Assembly: GCA_028865335.1 (NCBI GenBank)
Contig: JAGWKK010000005.1
Span: 1 to 34,582, forward strand
DNA from: Patescibacteria group bacterium
GTDB taxonomy: Bacteria > Patescibacteriota > Minisyncoccia > UBA6257 > 02-FULL-45-10c
Direction of reading: 5' to 3'
Length of the DNA stretch: 34,582 bases
Part shown: positions 21,873-29,437 of the stretch, one piece after another
How the letters are laid out: each line of letters opens with the position of its first letter
Numbering within the stretch: position 1 is the stretch's first letter
Notes under the pieces: generated by a model
The model's database searches: none
What the model saw: only the letters and a program-made list of their open reading frames with translations
Told to the model about the DNA's origin: nothing
Position numbers and translations under genes: made by a program

Positions 21873-22669
21873 CATGCGTGCTTCGTATCTTCCAGTGCGA
21901 GTATCCGGCGGATCAATGCGGACCGGGAGTCGGGATTGAAACGGGTCCGGCGATCGCCGAAGTCATCGGTTTCCTGGTTCATGATCGAAAAGCGTCCCCG
22001 CGAGTGCGGAAGCCCATAGAGGTGGGCTTGCTCATGGACGAGCAGTTGGGCGAATCTCCGCCTAAAGAATTTCTTCGCAACTCTCCGGAGTCTCTCGTCC
22101 GAGTCGTAGGTTTCGGTCGTCTTGCCGAGATTCATGACGATGGTTCCGTTTCCTTCTTTCTTCTTCCAGAAAGCCCTTCCGGTCATGTCCCAGATTCCGT
22201 TGGAGGTCACGAAGATCAGGACATCCGGGTCGTAGAGTCGTCGCACGGTTTCGGCGCGCGGCCCCATCTCGTGCGTGAAGCACCAGTATTGGTTTTCAAA
22301 TTCCGAATTATAAAATTTGCACTTACTCGTGTCGGTATTCCAGCTTCGTACGATGATGTGCCTGGTATCGTAAGTCCCCGGGACGCGGTTTTCCCGCATG
22401 ACGGCATTCGCTTCGGTTACGATCTCGTCGATGGTAAGGCCGAATCTCTTGAGCGCCGACCGCGAACGGTCGTCCAGAAAAACAACGGCTTTTTTGGTGG
22501 GAGTGTAGCTGCAATCGCTTTTGGATATATACAGGGTGAACAGCGCGCGTTGCTGACGGACAACTCTCGTCAATTCGAAAACCATGACCGCATTCAGTAT
22601 GACGGCGAGCGCAATGAGTATCATCCTGCGGCTTCGTGCCGGACTCATCAGGCCCATCCTGATTGTCAA
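21857..22669 (-). CDS. Membrane-anchored metzincin-like metalloprotease
   Basis: 270 residues from TTG 22669, chosen because a perfect AGGAGG (22675-22680) lies 5 nt upstream; the ATG overlapping that site is followed at once by a stop. One N-terminal membrane helix (about 16-33) leaves the rest outside. HEQAHLYGLPH (212-222) is a full HExxHxxGxxH zinc motif, and SIMN (228-231) just after it looks like the Met-turn, together the metzincin signature. There is no CxxC cluster of archaemetzincins, so it is nearer to matrixin-like proteins. Cys residues near SDCSYT, KCKFY and YWCFTHE may form disulfides. A surface protease role is inferred. A terminator follows directly. Confidence 0.82.
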   Translation of the reverse strand: MTIRMGLMSPARSRRMILIALAVILNAVMVFELTRVVRQQRALFTLYISKSDCSYTPTKKAVVFLDDRSRSALKRFGLTIDEIVTEANAVMRENRVPGTYDTRHIIVRSWNTDTSKCKFYNSEFENQYWCFTHEMGPRAETVRRLYDPDVLIFVTSNGIWDMTGRAFWKKKEGNGTIVMNLGKTTETYDSDERLRRVAKKFFRRRFAQLLVHEQAHLYGLPHSRGRFSIMNQETDDFGDRRTRFNPDSRSALIRRILALEDTKHACAATP

Positions 22670-22674
22670 TTCAT

Positions 22675-22680
22675 CCTCCT
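22675..22680 (-). promoter_or_regulatory. Shine-Dalgarno site that selects a TTG start
   Basis: AGGAGG on the minus strand, 5 nt before TTG 22669. The overlapping ATG (22671-22673) reads ATG-AAT-TGA, so it is not the start. Confidence 0.8.
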
Positions 22681-22715
22681 ATCACTATATGCCCCCCGGG
22701 GCGTAATTACCAGAG

Positions 22716-24002
22716 TCAGACGATCTCCTTTTTTCCGAGGAACGGCTGGAGCGCTTCGGGAATCCTGATGGTCCCTTCCTTCGTCTGATAGTTTTCAACG
22801 ATGGCGATCAGAATGCGCCCGATCGCGAAGACGGTGGCGTCATTCATGTGGACCAGCTCCGTTTTGCCGTCTGCGGCGCGTTTCACGCGGGTTTTGAGGC
22901 GGCGGGACTGATAGTCGGTCATAAGGTCGGACGTATGGGTTTCGCGGTAGGCATTCTGTCCCGGCATCCAGGTCTCAATATCGAGCTGCCGCGCATCAGG
23001 ACCGCCCATGTCGCCGGTGCAGACTGCCACGACGCGGTACGGCAGATTCAAACTCTGGACGAGGTATTCCTGAATGCTCACGATGAAATCCTGTTCCTGG
23101 CGGGAAAGTTCGGGAAGCGAGAATGATTCTATTTCCAGTTTATCGAATTGGTGGACGCGGAGGATCCCATGCACGTCCTTGCCGTAGCTGCCGGCTTCGC
23201 GGCGGAAGGCGGTTGAAAATCCGACATAACGGAGAGGCAATGCCGATTCGGGGATCGTTTCGTCCATATGCATCGGACCCAGCGTATGTTCGGCGCTGCC
23301 GACGAGGTAGAGGTCGTCTTTCGGCAGATAGAAACGTTCGTCCTGCGTGGAAGGATCCAGGCGCGCCATGCGGGTGAAGATTTCCGGTTTGATCATGACC
23401 GGCGGCACGACCGGTACGAACGGAGTCGCCGGAAAATCAGGACCGATCTTGGCCGCCATCGTTTTGATGAATGCCGGGTCGCTCAGCAGCGAAAAGACAT
23501 AGCTGACGAGCGCATATTCCATCCGGGCGAGATCTCCCTTGAGATAATTGAACCGGGAGCCGGACACTTCGCTGGCTACTTTGGTATCGATAAGGTTGAG
23601 CGCTTCGCCCAGCGCCATGTGGTCTTTCGGTTTGAAATCGAATTCCGGCGGATTCCCCCAGGTACGGATGACTTGGTTCCCCTCTTCGTTCTTGCCGACC
23701 GGCACATCATCAAATGCGAGGTTCGGAATCTGGTACAGCAGTTCAAGCCGGGCTTTTTCCGCCTCAGCGAGACTCGCCTCCACCTCTTTTATTTTTTCCT
23801 TGAGGGCCTTTGCTTCATCCACTTTCTTTTCCGCGCCGAGCTTTTTCTGCAGTGCGCGCTGTTCGTCGAATTGCTGCGTCAGCGAGCGCCACTGGGTATC
23901 CAGCTCCAGAAAGCGGTCGACAAGAGCAGGGTCGGTGTTTTTTGCCGCAATTCCCTTCTTGACCGCGTCGGGATTCTCCCGAATAAATGCAACGTCTAAC
24001 AT
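22716..24002 (-). CDS. serS: Seryl-tRNA synthetase
   Basis: 428 residues, class II. The N-terminal tRNA-binding arm is a long coiled coil (about 27-105, ending EKARLELLYQIPN). The catalytic domain carries the usual serS landmarks: GTAEHTL-like segment GSAEHTLGPMHMDE, motif 2 RYVGFSTAFRREAGSYGKD, the HQFDKLE that follows, and motif 3 NDATVFAIGRILIAIVENYQ. Length is normal. TATAAT ends 7 nt before the ATG with AAAGGAC between, so the message is probably leaderless or has a minimal leader. It is followed, after a 46-nt gap, by the metzincin-like gene, which has a much stronger ribosome site. Confidence 0.97.
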   Translation of the reverse strand: MLDVAFIRENPDAVKKGIAAKNTDPALVDRFLELDTQWRSLTQQFDEQRALQKKLGAEKKVDEAKALKEKIKEVEASLAEAEKARLELLYQIPNLAFDDVPVGKNEEGNQVIRTWGNPPEFDFKPKDHMALGEALNLIDTKVASEVSGSRFNYLKGDLARMEYALVSYVFSLLSDPAFIKTMAAKIGPDFPATPFVPVVPPVMIKPEIFTRMARLDPSTQDERFYLPKDDLYLVGSAEHTLGPMHMDETIPESALPLRYVGFSTAFRREAGSYGKDVHGILRVHQFDKLEIESFSLPELSRQEQDFIVSIQEYLVQSLNLPYRVVAVCTGDMGGPDARQLDIETWMPGQNAYRETHTSDLMTDYQSRRLKTRVKRAADGKTELVHMNDATVFAIGRILIAIVENYQTKEGTIRIPEALQPFLGKKEIV

Positions 24003-24009
24003 GTCCTTT

Positions 24010-24015
24010 ATTATA
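24010..24015 (-). promoter_or_regulatory. -10 element of serS
   Basis: TATAAT on the minus strand, 7 nt before ATG 24002; predicted start at the ATG or one base before it. Confidence 0.55.
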
Positions 24016-24023
24016 GCTTTTTA

Positions 24024-24056
24024 CGGTAAAAAAGAAAGCTCCCCGTGGGGAGCTTA
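24024..24056 (-). terminator. Terminator of gene 24054-24404
   Basis: Minus strand AAGCTCCCC pairs with GGGGAGCTT, followed by TCTTTTTTACC. The stop TAA (24054-24056) supplies the first bases of the stem. It lies directly upstream of the serS promoter. Confidence 0.88.
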
Positions 24057-24404
24057 GGAAACATCCGGATGGATCTGAAGTAGTCTGCTGGGAACAACGA
24101 TGATCTGGCCAGCGAGCCCCCTATTTTCAGGCGGCATATTCTCGTCAGTAAAGACCAGTACCGCGGTTCCGCTTTCGCAGCCGTGTTCCTTTGTGGCGCA
24201 CAGGACCTGCTGACCGTTGACAAGCGTAACGCCAAGGCCCTTCTTCAGGTGAGTTTCAATGCGGCCACTTTTGGGGTATGCGGCGGTAAGCAATGTTACA
24301 TCCTCCGTAAGCTGAAACGGGCACTTCGCATAAAATGATCGATCGCTTGTTTCGTAGCTGCCGCTCGGCTTGGACATCCTTTCTTCCTTTCGCATCTCTC
24401 CCAT
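24054..24404 (-). CDS. Hypothetical protein with long structured leader
   Basis: 116 residues from ATG 24404, chosen because CGGAGG lies 6 nt upstream; an ATG at 24449 would enter the leader. The N terminus is charged (MGEMRKEERMSKPSG). The rest looks like a small beta-rich domain (RIETHLKKGLGVTLVNGQQVLCATKEHG, GTAVLVFTDENM, GQIIVVPSRLLQI), with three cysteines. No signal or membrane segment. I recognise no family. It has a consensus-spaced promoter, a leader of about 150 nt and its own terminator, like the accessory genes at 15051-16340. Confidence 0.7.
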   Translation of the reverse strand: MGEMRKEERMSKPSGSYETSDRSFYAKCPFQLTEDVTLLTAAYPKSGRIETHLKKGLGVTLVNGQQVLCATKEHGCESGTAVLVFTDENMPPENRGLAGQIIVVPSRLLQIHPDVS

Positions 24405-24431
24405 GGCGCACCTCCGATTGTTAGAAAAGAA

Positions 24432-24535
24432 AAAGACCTTCGTTTCCATCGCTCGTATCTCTCAAAGATCAAAACCGGGGCCATGAGGCCGCAGATTGAT
24501 CCGTAGGGATAGAGTCGACAGACCGGAAGGTCTTT
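24432..24535 (-). promoter_or_regulatory. Structured leader of gene 24054-24404
   Basis: On the transcript AAAGACCTTC (24535-24526) can pair over 10 perfect bases with GAAGGTCTTT (24441-24432). The same 5' arm can instead form the local hairpin GACC-TTCC-GGTC (24532-24521), so the two folds exclude each other. GGCC-TCAT-GGCC lies between. The ribosome site follows the 3' arm by about 17 nt. Confidence 0.5.
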
Positions 24536-24561
24536 GCCCTTTCCTTTTCAGGATTACTTCC

Positions 24562-24590
24562 AGCATATCATGCATGAAATTGATTGACAA
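24562..24590 (-). promoter_or_regulatory. Promoter of gene 24054-24404, overlapping a divergent -35
   Basis: Minus strand TTGTCA (24585-24590), 17-bp spacer, TATGCT (24562-24567). The plus-strand TTGACA (24584-24589) overlaps it and may serve gene 24642-25235, whose -10 is weaker (GATTAT or TATGAT near 24607-24615). Confidence 0.6.
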
Positions 24591-24641
24591 GGGGTCAAAA
24601 AGAAGGGATTATGATAGAAGCAACTGAAATGCGAGAGTCAA

Positions 24642-25235
24642 ATGAGTCTTCTCGCGGCATGTATCCTTCTTTTACAATCGATAGCGGTTCCAGCCAATGT
24701 GCATTTCGCGGTCGATCGGGTCCAGTGCCAGATTCCCTGGGGCTCGACGGCGAATATGACCTTTATCCGAACACAGCTCTGGCCTCGGGTCGTGGCGAGA
24801 ACGCACCTGAATCCCCGTACACCGATGCCGAAGATCGTATTCGTGACCGATCCGAACAAGCAGGAATTCGAGGTCGACACGCATCAGGTGCAGTGGATTG
24901 TGTTCGGCGAATACAGCGATGATTCGGGAGTCATCACGATCTACACGTTCAACATCATCCAGAACGCACACGACATCGCCCTGCAGCACCACATCGTCCT
25001 CAAGCCGAACGAATACCGCCTTTCCATTGACGGCACGATCGCCCATGAAATGCTCCACCGGGCGTATTCACTGCTCTATAGCGAGGATTCCTATCGTGAT
25101 CACGTGCGGATGAAAAAGAACGGCGACCTCTACGTCATGATGCGCTACCTGTGCCGCCACGAACACGTGCGCAGGCCCTATGTCATCAATGACGCGTTCA
25201 ATACGCTCAATCAGGAGATTGCGAGTTCACAATAA
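24642..25235 (+). CDS. Secreted HExxH putative metalloprotease
   Basis: 197 residues. MSLLAACILLLQSIAVPANV reads as a signal peptide, although its n-region lacks a basic residue. DGTIAHEMLHRAYSLL contains HEMLH (135-139), an HExxH zinc motif preceded by the small residues usual in such helices. The third ligand is not obvious. Strands around PKIVFVTDPNKQEFEVD and HQVQWIVFGEY precede it. It is not clearly related to the metzincin-like gene at 21857, but both point to zinc proteases outside the membrane. The start has only a weak GAGAG upstream. A terminator begins at the stop codon. Confidence 0.7.
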   Translation: MSLLAACILLLQSIAVPANVHFAVDRVQCQIPWGSTANMTFIRTQLWPRVVARTHLNPRTPMPKIVFVTDPNKQEFEVDTHQVQWIVFGEYSDDSGVITIYTFNIIQNAHDIALQHHIVLKPNEYRLSIDGTIAHEMLHRAYSLLYSEDSYRDHVRMKKNGDLYVMMRYLCRHEHVRRPYVINDAFNTLNQEIASSQ

Positions 25236-25258
25236 AGCCACCTCTCAAAGGTGGCTTT
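25234..25258. terminator. Bidirectional terminator
   Basis: AAAGCCACCT-CTCAA-AGGTGGCTTT, 10 perfect pairs. It starts inside the TAA stop (25233-25235) of the upstream gene and ends 2 nt from the lysS stop on the other strand. T-rich sequence follows on both sides. Confidence 0.85.
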
Positions 25259-25259
25259 C

Positions 25260-26711
25260 CTATTCTTTCGGTCGCATCAGCGGGAAGATCTGGCATTCCC
25301 GGGCGGTCTTGTTCATCAGGAAACTGAAGACTCGTTCGCTCATGCCGAATCCGCAGGTGGGCGGCATGCCGTATTGCAGCGCTTCCACGAAATCCTCATC
25401 CTTGCGCTGGGCTTCCTCATCCCCCGCCTCGCGGAGTTTCATCTGCTGATTGAACCGTTCTTCCTGGTCCACGGGATCGTTCAGCTCGCTGTAGCCGTTG
25501 CCGAGTTCCGATCCGGCGATGATGACCTGGAACCGCTGGGTCAGACCGGGGTTGTTCACGTCCTTTTTGGCGAGCGGCGAGACGTCAACCGGGACGCCGA
25601 CAAGAAAGCCGGGGCCGGCGATGTGTTTGCGGCAGTACTTCCAGAGATTGTCGATGGCGCGGGTGGCGTTGAATCCCTTGGTGTCGTACGGCACCTTCAG
25701 CTCATTGAGTTTCGCGCGCATCTCGTCCAGTGTCGTGCTGAGGATGTCGATGCCGGTATATTTTTTGACGGTCTCGCGATAGTCGTAGCGTTCCCACGGT
25801 TTGCCGAGGTCCACGGCGAATTCGCCGATGGTGAACGTGAGCGTGCCGAATGCCGCCCGGGCGGTGTATTTGAAAAGATCCTCGACGAGGCGCATACCCT
25901 TCTCATAATCGGCGTATGCCCAGTAGAATTCCATCTGAGTGTAGTCCTGGAGGTGCTCGGCATCCATGCCTTCATTGCGGAATTGGCGGCCGATTTCAAA
26001 CGTCTTCTCGAATCCGGCGACCATCAGCTTCTTCTGCCACAGCTCGCCCATGGAGATGCGCAGATAGACATCGATATCCAGCGCGTTATGGTGCGTGACG
26101 AACGGCCGCGCATCGGCGCCGCCCGGCAGCGTTTCCAATACCGGCGTTTCCACTTCCAGGAATCCCCGCTCGATCAGAAAAGACCTGACGGCATTCCAGA
26201 ACCTGGCTTTCTTCTCAACCATGTCCTTCACTTCCGGATTGAACAGAATATCCAGATAGCGTTTGCGGAGGCGCTCTTCTTCGTCGTGGAAGCCGTACCA
26301 GCTCGCCGGCAACGGCCGGAGGCTTTTTGCGGCCATCGTGAGCGACCGCGCCTTGATGCTCCGTTCTCCTTTCTTGGTCTTGAACAATGTGCCGGTCGCG
26401 GAAATGAAATCACCGATATCGACGGTGTTTTTGAACAGCGCGAACTCCGCGAATTCCTTTTTATTCGTGACGACCTGCAGTTTGCCGCTGGCATCCTGGA
26501 CGTCGAGGAACATCACGCCGCCCTGCGCTCGTTTTCCCATGACACGGCCGGCGATGGAAACGGACTTTCTGAAGAGTGACCAGCTGAAAAAATGACCCAG
26601 CGCATCGGCGATGGTGGTGGTGCGGGGAACGAGTGCCGGATAGGGATCTTTACCGGCTTCCTGCAGTTCTGACCGTTTCTTTAGTCGTTCATTGATGAGG
26701 TCATCAAGCAT
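25260..26711 (-). CDS. lysS: Lysyl-tRNA synthetase, class II
   Basis: 483 residues. An N-terminal OB-fold (about 50-140: VSIAGRVMGKRAQGGVMFLDVQD) binds the anticodon. The class II core follows, with motif 1 in FLEVETPVLETLPGGADARPF, motif 2 in FEIGRQFRNEGMDAEHLQDYTQMEFYW and motif 3 near YGMPPTCGFGMSERVFSF. In motif 3 the usual GLGIGIDR reads GFGMSER, one residue shorter, a variant I associate with CPR and archaeal-like LysS. The start directly follows greA by 2 nt with no Shine-Dalgarno site, so the two are coupled. Confidence 0.95.
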   Translation of the reverse strand: MLDDLINERLKKRSELQEAGKDPYPALVPRTTTIADALGHFFSWSLFRKSVSIAGRVMGKRAQGGVMFLDVQDASGKLQVVTNKKEFAEFALFKNTVDIGDFISATGTLFKTKKGERSIKARSLTMAAKSLRPLPASWYGFHDEEERLRKRYLDILFNPEVKDMVEKKARFWNAVRSFLIERGFLEVETPVLETLPGGADARPFVTHHNALDIDVYLRISMGELWQKKLMVAGFEKTFEIGRQFRNEGMDAEHLQDYTQMEFYWAYADYEKGMRLVEDLFKYTARAAFGTLTFTIGEFAVDLGKPWERYDYRETVKKYTGIDILSTTLDEMRAKLNELKVPYDTKGFNATRAIDNLWKYCRKHIAGPGFLVGVPVDVSPLAKKDVNNPGLTQRFQVIIAGSELGNGYSELNDPVDQEERFNQQMKLREAGDEEAQRKDEDFVEALQYGMPPTCGFGMSERVFSFLMNKTARECQIFPLMRPKE

Positions 26712-26713
26712 GG

Positions 26714-27172
26714 TTAGCTGATGGAAAGGATTGCGTACTCCACTTTTCCTTTGGGAACGGCGACAGTCACCTTGTCGCCCACCTTTTTGCCGAGAAATGC
26801 GCGGCCCAGCGGCGATTCGTTGGAGATCATCCCCGCTTCCGGTTTCGCTTCATTCGAACCGACGATCGTGAATTTCATCTTGGCGCCGTTCTTCTCCACT
26901 TCCACCGTCGCTCCGATGGTGACGTTGCTGGTCGATGCGGATTTTGAAATGACCTCGACATTCTTCAGCATTTCCTCCAGTTCGCCGATGCGGGTTTCCA
27001 CCTGCGCCTGCTCTTCGCGCGCCTCGAAATATTCCGAGTTCTCGGAGAGATCGCCCAATTCTTTCGCACGCTTCAACCGCTCACCCACTTCGATGCGCTT
27101 GCGGCTCTTGAGGTCGGCAAGCTCCTGTTTTAATTCTTCCAGCTTTTCCTTGGAAACGTACTGTTTTTCCAT
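26714..27172 (-). CDS. greA: Transcription elongation factor GreA
   Basis: 152 residues. GreA rescues backtracked RNA polymerase by stimulating transcript cleavage. The N-terminal coiled coil (about 1-75) has the acidic tip GDLSENSEY with Asp41 and Glu44, the residues that hold the catalytic metal. The C-terminal FKBP-like domain includes NESPLGRAFLGKKVGDKVTV. The length is close to the usual 155-160. It is the upstream member of a greA-lysS pair and no Shine-Dalgarno is evident. Confidence 0.97.
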   Translation of the reverse strand: MEKQYVSKEKLEELKQELADLKSRKRIEVGERLKRAKELGDLSENSEYFEAREEQAQVETRIGELEEMLKNVEVISKSASTSNVTIGATVEVEKNGAKMKFTIVGSNEAKPEAGMISNESPLGRAFLGKKVGDKVTVAVPKGKVEYAILSIS

Positions 27173-27182
27173 ACGGATGGAG

Positions 27183-27920
27183 TTAGTTAGTTGTTATATG
27201 ATAGGCCTTTCGCCAAAGCCACCACCGTATTTTAGCAGTTTCGGCGAGCACTTGCAAATACGTCGTCATCGTCACGTGCGTGCGGGTATCGTTGGACCAG
27301 AAGACAGGCATCTCCTTGATCGGATAGCCGAACATGCGCGCCAGTGCCAGCGCTTCCGCGTCAAAGCCCCAGCGGTCGATTTTGGCGACGCTGAAGACTT
27401 TTTCCGCCGCTTCATCAGAAAAGCATTTGAATCCGCACTGGGTGTCCCAGACTCCGGGAAGCAGCAATGCCTGGATGATCAGATTGCCGATATGGCCCAG
27501 AAAACGCTTGTAGATCGGCTGCGGAGGCAGTGTGCGGGCGCCGCGGATCGTGCGCGAACCGAAGACGACTTCGTAGCCCTCTTTGAAGTACGGAATCATC
27601 TTGTTGAACTCGACGACCGAGGTTGAGTTGTCGGCATCCATGAAAAGCCGCCAGGTGCCCTTTGCGGCGAGCATGCCCTGCCGGATGACCGCTCCTTTTC
27701 CTTTGTTTTCGGCGTTGTCGATCAGTTTGAGGTTCTCGACCAGCGGAATAAAACGCCGCACGATTTCGGCGGTTTCATCGGTCGATCCGTCGTTGACGAC
27801 GACGATTTCGTAGGAGTATTCCTGCTGCTCCAGGTGCCGGTCGATATCCACCAGCGTCAGCGGAAGCCGCTTGGCTTCGTTGTAGGCGGGAATGATGACT
27901 GAGAGGAAGGGCTTTGCCAT
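27183..27920 (-). CDS. GT2 polyprenyl/dolichyl-phosphate sugar synthase
   Basis: 245 residues. GT-A fold: SVIIPAYNEAKRLP (7-20), VVNDGSTDET (41-50), MDADNST (94-100) with the DxD-like metal motif, and RWGFDAEALALA late in the domain. This is the dolichyl-phosphate beta-glucosyltransferase (ALG5-like) type, which loads a sugar from a nucleotide onto the lipid phosphate at the inner face. It lacks the extra C-terminal membrane helices of some relatives. It is divergent from a GT39 enzyme (27981-29399) that would use such a lipid-sugar, so the two may act in sequence. A perfect TGG-TATAAT lies 6 nt before the ATG, so the message should be leaderless. Confidence 0.9.
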   Translation of the reverse strand: MAKPFLSVIIPAYNEAKRLPLTLVDIDRHLEQQEYSYEIVVVNDGSTDETAEIVRRFIPLVENLKLIDNAENKGKGAVIRQGMLAAKGTWRLFMDADNSTSVVEFNKMIPYFKEGYEVVFGSRTIRGARTLPPQPIYKRFLGHIGNLIIQALLLPGVWDTQCGFKCFSDEAAEKVFSVAKIDRWGFDAEALALARMFGYPIKEMPVFWSNDTRTHVTMTTYLQVLAETAKIRWWLWRKAYHITTN

Positions 27921-27926
27921 ATATCC

Positions 27927-27935
27927 ATTATACCA
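27927..27935 (-). promoter_or_regulatory. Extended -10 consensus promoter, leaderless
   Basis: TGG-TATAAT on the minus strand. Six bases separate it from ATG 27920, placing the start at the A of ATG. Confidence 0.65.
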
Positions 27936-27964
27936 GATGCCTCCTTTCCCTGTGTTTTGAGAGC

Positions 27965-27973
27965 TGATACTAT
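27965..27973 (+). promoter_or_regulatory. Extended -10 of the third GT39 gene
   Basis: TGA-TACTAT, ending 7 nt before ATG 27981. An in-frame TTG at 27957 lies upstream of the predicted transcript start and is rejected as a start. Confidence 0.5.
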
Positions 27974-27980
27974 AAGGGTA

Positions 27981-29399
27981 ATGTCTTCATTCAAGAAAGC
28001 CGTTATCGCTGGCGGACTGTTTCTGGTCGCCGCACTCCCCTTTGTCTGGCATTTGGGAAGCGCATCGCCGTTCCTGGATTACGATGAAGCGACGTACGCC
28101 CGCGTGTTCACGGAGGCGGTGCATTCGGGAAATTTCCTTTCGTTCACCTATCTGGGCAATCACTGGTTTGAAAAGCCGCCGCTCTATTTCTGGCTGATGG
28201 CGGGCAGTGCGAAAGTGTTCGGCATTTCGGAATTCGCTTTGCGATTCCCCTCGGCGCTGCTCGGTATTCTGTGTGTGCTACTGACCGCGGCGTTGGCATT
28301 GCGGCTCAGCAAGGATGTCCGTGCCGGAGCGCTGGCGGGACTTCTGCTCGCGGCTACCGGCGAGTTCGTCTATGCCGCCCGGCAGGTGCGCATGGATATT
28401 CCGGTGACCGCGGCGATTCTCGCGGCGGTGTATGTATTCGTGCGCGGATGGGACGATGACCGCTGGTATGCAGTCATCGGGCCGCTGGTGGGCCTGGGAG
28501 TGCTGATGAAAAGTGTCATCGGATTTCTTGCTTTCCCGATCATGCTGATATTCGCCGCTGTCTACCGCCGCTGGAAATGGCTGAAAGACAAATATTTCTG
28601 GCTTGGCATGGCGGTTATGGCGCTGGTTGCCGCGCCGTGGCATATATACGAATCGCTGAAATTCGGCATGCAATTCTGGGGCCCGTATTTCGGATATCAT
28701 ATTCTCTATCGCTTCACCCATACCATCACCGGTAACAGCCTGGGAACGACGTTGTGGTATATTTTCGTACTCGCCGAGCCGCTGGTACTTCTGTCGGCCA
28801 TCGGCCTGGTTCTGCTTTGGGACGGCTACACGACGCAGGACACCCGGTATCGCCTGCCGGTCGCTGCGGGATTGTCTGCGCTGTTCATCCTGGTGCTTTT
28901 CGCGTGTTCCCAGACCAAACTCATCTATTATTTCGAACCGATGTATCCGTTCGCCGCGATCTTCGTTGCTGCCGTAGTGCTGATGTTCACCGACCGCCTC
29001 TCGAGCACGGCTGTCAGGCGCATATCCTACGGATGTCTCGCCTTGCTGATCGCGACAGGAATCGCCGGATCATTCTGGCAGGGAGCCGGTGAACGCATCG
29101 GTTTTTCAACGGAATATTATTACACGGTTGATGAATATCATATCGCGACCTATCTCGCGGACCATCCTCTGCCGCAGGCGATCTATGCACTTGGGTGGGA
29201 TTTCTGGGAGACGCTCCGGTATTATGACCAGGGTCGTCCGATTGATGTCGCTCCTGCGCAAAGCGATCCGCATGGTTTCTTTCTGATTGTCCCTGGCCAG
29301 GTTTTGAGCCAGTATTCTCTCTCTCCCGAACTGCAAAAACGGGCCCATCTCCGTTATCAGGGCCCGGCACTCTCGCTATTCGAGGTAGATCCGGCATAA
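27981..29399 (+). CDS. GT39/ArnT-like membrane glycosyltransferase (third)
   Basis: 472 residues from ATG 27981 (MSSFKKAVIA). TM1 lies at about 7-25. The first outer loop has FLDYDEATYARV with the Asp35-Glu36 pair, then NHWFEKPPLYFWLM, the ArnT/GT39 EKPPL motif. About ten more helices follow, and the last 90 residues form an outer domain (TYLADHPLPQAIYALGWDFWETLRYY). It should transfer a sugar from a polyprenyl phosphate. The divergent GT2 (27183-27920) could make that donor. The promoter is probably leaderless. A perfect 12-bp palindrome CGTCCGCGGACG (29401-29412) followed by seven A lies just after the stop; no proper plus-strand terminator is seen. Confidence 0.9.
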   Translation: MSSFKKAVIAGGLFLVAALPFVWHLGSASPFLDYDEATYARVFTEAVHSGNFLSFTYLGNHWFEKPPLYFWLMAGSAKVFGISEFALRFPSALLGILCVLLTAALALRLSKDVRAGALAGLLLAATGEFVYAARQVRMDIPVTAAILAAVYVFVRGWDDDRWYAVIGPLVGLGVLMKSVIGFLAFPIMLIFAAVYRRWKWLKDKYFWLGMAVMALVAAPWHIYESLKFGMQFWGPYFGYHILYRFTHTITGNSLGTTLWYIFVLAEPLVLLSAIGLVLLWDGYTTQDTRYRLPVAAGLSALFILVLFACSQTKLIYYFEPMYPFAAIFVAAVVLMFTDRLSSTAVRRISYGCLALLIATGIAGSFWQGAGERIGFSTEYYYTVDEYHIATYLADHPLPQAIYALGWDFWETLRYYDQGRPIDVAPAQSDPHGFFLIVPGQVLSQYSLSPELQKRAHLRYQGPALSLFEVDPA

Positions 29400-29410
29400 G
29401 CGTCCGCGGA

Positions 29411-29437
29411 CGAAAAAAAGACGCGCATGCGCGTCTT
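29411..29437 (-). terminator. Terminator of the 51-residue gene
   Basis: The perfect 20-bp palindrome AAGACGCGCATGCGCGTCTT (29418-29437) is followed by five further T on the minus strand, seven in all. The last base of the TGA stop (29437) is the first base of the stem. Confidence 0.88.
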
